64,000 nt of DNA from Ottowia massiliensis (lineage in GTDB: Bacteria > Pseudomonadota > Gammaproteobacteria > Burkholderiales > Burkholderiaceae_C), in contig NZ_LT964854.1 of the NCBI RefSeq assembly GCF_900240305.1, positions 310,001 through 374,000 on the forward strand. The letters are read 5' to 3'. Every line of letters starts with the position of its first letter. Position 1 is the stretch's first letter. Below are positions 59,552 to 64,000 of this stretch, in pieces. The notes beneath the pieces are model-generated. The model did not search any database, was not told where the DNA came from, and saw only the letters and a program-made list of their open reading frames with translations. A program made the translations under genes and the position numbers.

Positions 59552-60951
59552 TGCGCTATCCCCTGCCCTACGCCTTCGCGCGCGCGGCCCTGCTGCTGCT
59601 GGAAGACGACGGCCAGACGCTCACCTTGTGGGCCAGCCCGCGCAGCGACCGCGCCAGCCTGGGCGAGGCGCTGCGCTGCCACGGCCAGGGCGAGCGGCCC
59701 TTGACGCTGCAAGTGCAGGACGAAGCCACGCTGGCCCAGCGCATCAGCAACGCCTACGCGCAGGGCGAATCCAGCGCCGCCGCCGTAGTCAGCGAAGTGC
59801 AGTCTGACGTGGACCTCTCGCGCATCATGCAGGAGCTGCCTGCCGTGGAAGACTTGCTGGAGGCGGCGGACGACGCGCCCATCATCCGCATGCTCAACGC
59901 GCTGCTCACGCAGGCCGCGCGCGATGGCGCGAGCGACATTCACATTGAGCCTTACGAGCGCCACTCCAGCGTGCGCTTTCGCGTGGACGGCACGCTGCGC
60001 GAGGTGGTGCAGCCCAACCGCGCGCTGCACGCCGCGCTCATCAGCCGCCTGAAGATCATGGCCGAGCTGGACATTGCCGAAAAGCGCCTGCCGCAAGATG
60101 GCCGCATCAGCCTGCGGCTTGGCACGCGGGCCATCGACGTGCGCGTATCGACCCTGCCCGGCGCGCATGGCGAGCGGGCGGTGCTGCGCCTGCTGGACAA
60201 GTCTGAAAGCCGCCTCACGCTGGAAGCCGTGGGCATGCAAGGCGGCGTGCTGCAACGCTTTGAGCAGCTCATTCACCAGCCGCACGGCATCATTTTGGTG
60301 ACCGGCCCCACAGGCAGCGGCAAAACGACCACGCTGTACGCCAGCCTGGCGCGGCTGGATGCGGCGCACAGCAACATCATGACGGTGGAAGACCCCATCG
60401 AATACGACTTGCCGGGCGTGGGGCAGACGCAGGTGAACCCGCGCATTGAACTCACCTTCGCCCGCGCGCTGCGCGCCATCTTGCGGCAAGACCCGGACGT
60501 GGTGATGATTGGCGAAATCCGCGATGCGGAAACGGCGCAGATCGCCATTCAGGCCAGTCTGACGGGCCACCTGGTGCTGGCCACGCTGCACACCAACGAC
60601 GCGCCTAGCGCCATCACGCGGCTGACCGATATGGGCGTGGAGCCGTTTTTGCTGTCATCTTCCCTGCTGGGCGTGCTGGCACAGCGGCTGGTGCGCAAAT
60701 ACTGCGCCGCCTGCCACGGCAAAGGCTGCGAGGCCTGCGGGCGCACGGGCTACCAGGGGCGCATCGGCGTGTTCGAGCTGCTGACTGTGGATGACGCCAT
60801 TCGCGCCCAGATTCACGGCCAGGCGCCCGAGGCGGACATCCGTGCCCAGGCCCTGTCTGGCGGCATGACCCTGATGCGCGACGACGGCGCGCGGCTGGTG
60901 GAGCAGGGCGTGACCAGCCGCGAAGAAGTGCTGCGCGTCACGCGCGACTGA
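59551..60951 (+). CDS. gspE: Type II secretion system ATPase GspE
   Basis: The 466-residue hexameric ATPase powers pseudopilus assembly at the inner-membrane inner face. It has the N-terminal N1E domain, DGASDIHIEPYERHSSVRFR, Walker A GPTGSGKTTTLY, the Asp box IMTVEDPIEYDL, Walker B RQDPDVVMIGEIRD and a compact zinc motif YCAACHGKGCEACGRTGY. The ATG at 59551 overlaps the gspD stop (TGATG). recQ, not gspF, follows. Confidence 0.95.
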   Translation: MRYPLPYAFARAALLLLEDDGQTLTLWASPRSDRASLGEALRCHGQGERPLTLQVQDEATLAQRISNAYAQGESSAAAVVSEVQSDVDLSRIMQELPAVEDLLEAADDAPIIRMLNALLTQAARDGASDIHIEPYERHSSVRFRVDGTLREVVQPNRALHAALISRLKIMAELDIAEKRLPQDGRISLRLGTRAIDVRVSTLPGAHGERAVLRLLDKSESRLTLEAVGMQGGVLQRFEQLIHQPHGIILVTGPTGSGKTTTLYASLARLDAAHSNIMTVEDPIEYDLPGVGQTQVNPRIELTFARALRAILRQDPDVVMIGEIRDAETAQIAIQASLTGHLVLATLHTNDAPSAITRLTDMGVEPFLLSSSLLGVLAQRLVRKYCAACHGKGCEACGRTGYQGRIGVFELLTVDDAIRAQIHGQAPEADIRAQALSGGMTLMRDDGARLVEQGVTSREEVLRVTRD

Positions 60952-60991
60952 CTGGCCGCCAACCGCCATCCCTGCACGCTTTTCACTCACC

Positions 60992-62935
60992 ATGCCCGCA
61001 GTTCAGGCCCCGGCAGACATCCTGCGCGAAGTCTTCGGCTACGCCAGCTTCCGGGGGCAGCAGCAGGACATCATCGAACACGTCACGGGCGGCGGCGATG
61101 CGCTGGTGCTCATGCCCACGGGCGGCGGCAAATCGCTGTGCTACCAGATTCCGGCCATTGCCCGCCAGCGGGCCGGGCATGGCGCCACGCTGGTCATCTC
61201 GCCGCTCATCGCCCTCATGCAAGACCAGGTGGACGCGCTGCACGAAGCGGGCGTGGCCGCCAGCTTCCTCAATTCCACGCAAGACTGGCGCGAGGCCCAG
61301 GCCGTGGAGCGGCAGCTGCTGGCAGGGCACATCACGCTGCTGTACGCCGCGCCCGAGCGCGTGACCACGCCGCGCTTTCTGGAGCTGCTGGATGCGCTGC
61401 ACGCGCGCGGGCAGCTGGGCCTTTTTGCCATCGACGAAGCGCACTGCGTGAGCCAGTGGGGGCACGACTTCCGCCCCGAATACCGGGCGCTGACGCTGCT
61501 GCACGAACGCTGGCCCGGCGTGCCGCGCATTGCCCTCACCGCCACGGCTGATGCGCTCACGCGCGCCGACATCATCGAGCGGCTGCGGCTGCAAGGCGCA
61601 CGGCAGTTCGTGAGCAGCTTTGACCGGCCCAACATCCGCTACACCATCGTCGAGAAAAAAGACCCCGCGCGGCAGCTGCTGCAATTCATCGAACGCGAAC
61701 ACGCGGGCGAAGCGGGCGTGGTGTACTGCCAGTCACGCAAGCGCGTGGAAGACATGGCCGCCACGCTGAACGCCCACGGCATCACCGCCCTGCCCTACCA
61801 CGCCGGCCTGCCCGCCACCGAGCGCCAGCACAACCAAAGCCGCTTTTTGCGCGAAGACGGCATCGTCATGTGCGCCACCATCGCCTTTGGCATGGGCATC
61901 GACAAACCGGACGTGCGCTTTGTCGCCCACGTGGACATGCCCAAGAACATCGAGGGCTACTACCAGGAAACGGGCCGCGCCGGCCGTGACGGCGAACCCG
62001 CCGACGCCTGGATGGCCTACGGCCTGCAAGACGTGGTGAACCAGCGCCGCATGATTGATGAAAGCCCGGCCGAAGAAAGCTTCCGGCAGGTGATGCGCGG
62101 CAAGCTCGATGCCCTGCTGGCCCTGGCCGAAGCCACCGACTGCCGCCGCGCCCGCCTGCTGGCCTACTTTGGCGAGGAAATGGCGCCCAGGCCCCATGGC
62201 ACTACCAAAAAGATAGCTGCCGGCGCAGATTCCACTAGGACAAACGGCCATTTTGACCACTGGTGCGGCAACTGCGACAACTGCCTGAACCCGCCCCAAG
62301 TGTGGGACGCCACCGACTGCGCCCGCAAGCTGCTGTCCACCATCTACCGCGTGCAGCAGATGAGCGGCATCAGCTTTGGCGCGGGGCACATCATGGACAT
62401 CCTGCGCGGCAAGCCGACGGACAAGGTCGCGCAATTCGGCCATCAGCAAATCTCCACTTTCGGCATCGGCAGCGAATACAGCGAAGCCCAGCTGCGCAGC
62501 GTGCTGCGCCAGCTCATCGCCCTGGGCGCGCTGCAAGTAGACGCCGCTTCCTACAACACCTTGCGCCTGCTGGAGCCTGCCCGCCCCATCCTGCGCGGCG
62601 AGCAGCCCGTGCATTTGCGGGCCGCCGCCAGTGCCAAAAAAGAAACCCGCAAGCGCCAGGCGCCCGCTCACAAAGCGCCCGCGCCCGCCGCTGCCGAGCT
62701 GGACGCCGCTGCCCAGGCGCGCTTTGCCGCTCTCAAGGCCTGGCGCGCCGAAACCGCCCGCGAGCACAACCTGCCCGCCTACGTCATCTTTCACGACGCC
62801 ACCCTGGCCGCCATCGCCGCCCGCGCCCCGCAAGCGCTGCAAGACCTGCAAGGCGTCAGCGGCATCGGCGCCACCAAACTGGAGCGATACGGGCAGGCTG
62901 TGCTCGACGCCTGCCTGGTCGCTTCCGCTCACTGA
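60992..62935 (+). CDS. recQ: ATP-dependent DNA helicase RecQ
   Basis: The 647-residue 3'-to-5' helicase has Walker A MPTGGGKS (41-48), the DEAH box FAIDEAHCVSQWGHDFRPEY, IAFGMGIDKPDVRFV and QETGRAGRDG, a RQC zinc module with C384, C425, C428 and C431, and a C-terminal HRDC domain (LPAYVIFHDATLAAIAA). Between C384 and C425 a stretch reading GTTKKIAAGADSTRTNGHF is translated from a family C repeat, lengthening the zinc-module loop. The frame is kept, so the protein is probably functional. Confidence 0.95.
   Translation: MPAVQAPADILREVFGYASFRGQQQDIIEHVTGGGDALVLMPTGGGKSLCYQIPAIARQRAGHGATLVISPLIALMQDQVDALHEAGVAASFLNSTQDWREAQAVERQLLAGHITLLYAAPERVTTPRFLELLDALHARGQLGLFAIDEAHCVSQWGHDFRPEYRALTLLHERWPGVPRIALTATADALTRADIIERLRLQGARQFVSSFDRPNIRYTIVEKKDPARQLLQFIEREHAGEAGVVYCQSRKRVEDMAATLNAHGITALPYHAGLPATERQHNQSRFLREDGIVMCATIAFGMGIDKPDVRFVAHVDMPKNIEGYYQETGRAGRDGEPADAWMAYGLQDVVNQRRMIDESPAEESFRQVMRGKLDALLALAEATDCRRARLLAYFGEEMAPRPHGTTKKIAAGADSTRTNGHFDHWCGNCDNCLNPPQVWDATDCARKLLSTIYRVQQMSGISFGAGHIMDILRGKPTDKVAQFGHQQISTFGIGSEYSEAQLRSVLRQLIALGALQVDAASYNTLRLLEPARPILRGEQPVHLRAAASAKKETRKRQAPAHKAPAPAAAELDAAAQARFAALKAWRAETAREHNLPAYVIFHDATLAAIAARAPQALQDLQGVSGIGATKLERYGQAVLDACLVASAH
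62204..62256 (+). repeat. Family C repeat in frame inside recQ
   Basis: ACCAAAAAGATAGCTGCCGG, CGCAGATTCCACTAGGACAA and ACGGCCATTTTGACC match the family C copies at 16651 and 57056. It also contains the CCACTAGGAC core of family A. Confidence 0.7.
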
Positions 62936-62946
62936 ATCCGTCCGCC

Positions 62947-64000
62947 ATGAAATTCCGCCTCTTCGCCCTGTTGCTCTGTCTGGCCGCCTGCGCCCCAGCC
63001 TGGACCGCCGAAAAAGCCGCTGCCCAAGCCAACGACGCCCCTCCTGCCTGGCTGGTCTGGATACCCGTGCAAAACGGCTATTACGACCCCGCCCGCCAAA
63101 GTTGGGCCATCTCTCCGCCCGCCCGCCCCCAAAATGACGATGAACGCCACCCCTTTTCACGCAACGGGCTGGCTCCGGCCCGCCATAACGGCAAATATGG
63201 CTATATTGATACCCACGGAAAATGGAAAATCAAGCCGCAATACGATGCCGCCGCGCCGTTTTCTGAAAATCATCTGGCCGTCGTCCGCAAAGACAAGCGT
63301 GATATCTACATCAATGAAAAAGGCCAAAAGGCATTCAAAATGACTTTTGCGCAGGCTGGCTCATTCGGCGCCAATCAGCTGGCCATTGCGCGGCAAGACG
63401 GTTTATCTGGTTTTCTGGATGCCCTGGGCCAATGGAAAATTGCCGCGCGTTTTGCCAGGGCGCGCCCTTTCGCCCCTAATGGCCTGGCCGCAGCCAGCTC
63501 CGGCCAAGCCCCTGATCAATGGGGCTATATCAACGCCAGCGGCGCCTGGGCCATTCCCGCCAAATTCGACAGTGCGGGCGACTTTGCCGCCAACGGACTG
63601 GCTCCCGCCAGCCAGGGCGGCAAACACGGTTTTCTTGACCAACGGGGCAACTGGGCCGTGCCTGCACAGTTTGAACAAGCCCGCCCTTTCGCAGCCAACG
63701 GACTGGCGCGCGCCCAGCAAAACGGGAAATGGGGCTATGTGAATGCCTTTGGCCGCTGGGTTATTCCTGTTCACTTTGATGAAGCGGACGATTTTGAAGC
63801 CAACGGCCTGGCTGGAGCCAAGCAAAATGGGCTGGCCGGCTATTTGAATGAGCGCGGCGACTGGGCCATTGCCGCGCAATTCACGGAAGTTTCTCCATTT
63901 GAAAACCGCCCGTGGGCCAAAGTCATTCAGAGCAAAACGGAATTGCCCGGATTCATTGACGCGCGCGGCCAATGGATTGTCCGACAAGACAGGGTTTGCG
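62947..64000 (+). CDS. WG-repeat protein, partial (3' end outside window)
   Basis: The frame starts MKFRLFALLLCLAACAPAWT, a signal sequence with possible lipobox LAAC, and stays open to the window edge (about 351 codons). It contains at least six WG-type repeats of the form NGKYGYIDTHGKWKIKPQYD, WGYINASGAWAIPAKFD, HGFLDQRGNWAVPAQFE, WGYVNAFGRWVIPVHFD, each followed by NGLA. WG repeats form beta-structures of unclear function, often in exported proteins. It starts 11 bp after recQ. Confidence 0.85.
   Translation, partial: MKFRLFALLLCLAACAPAWTAEKAAAQANDAPPAWLVWIPVQNGYYDPARQSWAISPPARPQNDDERHPFSRNGLAPARHNGKYGYIDTHGKWKIKPQYDAAAPFSENHLAVVRKDKRDIYINEKGQKAFKMTFAQAGSFGANQLAIARQDGLSGFLDALGQWKIAARFARARPFAPNGLAAASSGQAPDQWGYINASGAWAIPAKFDSAGDFAANGLAPASQGGKHGFLDQRGNWAVPAQFEQARPFAANGLARAQQNGKWGYVNAFGRWVIPVHFDEADDFEANGLAGAKQNGLAGYLNERGDWAIAAQFTEVSPFENRPWAKVIQSKTELPGFIDARGQWIVRQDRVC

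Overview
The window is GC-rich, gene-dense chromosomal DNA from a betaproteobacterium, most like the Comamonadaceae (Burkholderiales). This rests on gene orders (rpsF-priB-rpsR-rplI-dnaB, tolB-pal-cpoB, odhA-odhB-lpdA, mannose-type EIIA-HPr), on the protein sequences and on the many short dispersed repeats between genes. The genus cannot be fixed from the sequence. No prophage, rRNA operon or CRISPR array is visible. One tRNA (Leu, CAA) is present. A 7-base N run at 51161-51167 is an assembly gap that truncates a helicase gene.

Layout. 1-3.5 kb: a partial metallo-beta-lactamase-fold gene with a PP2C phosphatase, divergent from a DinG/YoaA helicase. 3.8-7.8 kb: cupin, dnaB and the S6/PriB/S18/L9 operon. 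7.9-10.6 kb: cpoB, pal, tolB. 10.9-21.5 kb: map, an SDR, an MscS-type channel, xerD, waaA, fdxA with its reductase, an exporter remnant, ptsI and an FAH-family gene. 21.9-26.1 kb: serS, ychF and a DUF2130 gene. 26.4-31.6 kb: an accessory patch with two tandem paralogues of unknown function, a glycine-zipper effector-like gene, an EamA transporter and a small exported protein. 31.8-33.3 kb: tusA-like gene, cysM, tRNA-Leu. 33.5-39.8 kb: the 2-oxoglutarate dehydrogenase genes, with an unknown membrane protein between odhB and lpdA. 40.1-45.2 kb: Mrr-type endonuclease, zapE, a lipoprotein and an AT-rich island with an unassigned reverse transcriptase. 46-53 kb: Deg protease, HIT protein, AddA/UvrD-like helicase, BioC-like methyltransferase, ComF. 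53.5-57 kb: EIIA, HPr, a disrupted SUMF1 gene, two thioredoxin-like lipoproteins and a GNAT. 57-64 kb: gspD, gspE, recQ and a WG-repeat protein running off the end.

Three dispersed repeat families account for much of the intergenic DNA. Family A (about 90 bp, 16 copies) centres on CCACTAGGACATCATGCTAT. Family B has one complete 164-bp copy with 16-bp terminal inverted repeats that interrupts the SUMF1 gene, plus several worn copies. Family C (about 50-65 bp, around ATAGCTGCCTGCGC) includes a copy read in frame inside recQ.

The most promising accessory system is the reverse transcriptase at 43543-45042. It has RT motifs including YRDD and a long C-terminal extension, shows no intron, integrase or maturase features, has AT-rich composition and lies between family A copies in the same orientation. 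It resembles the unknown-group/Abi-like RTs, several of which are phage-defence genes. The second is the effector-like gene at 29083-30054 beside its two tandem paralogous neighbours.
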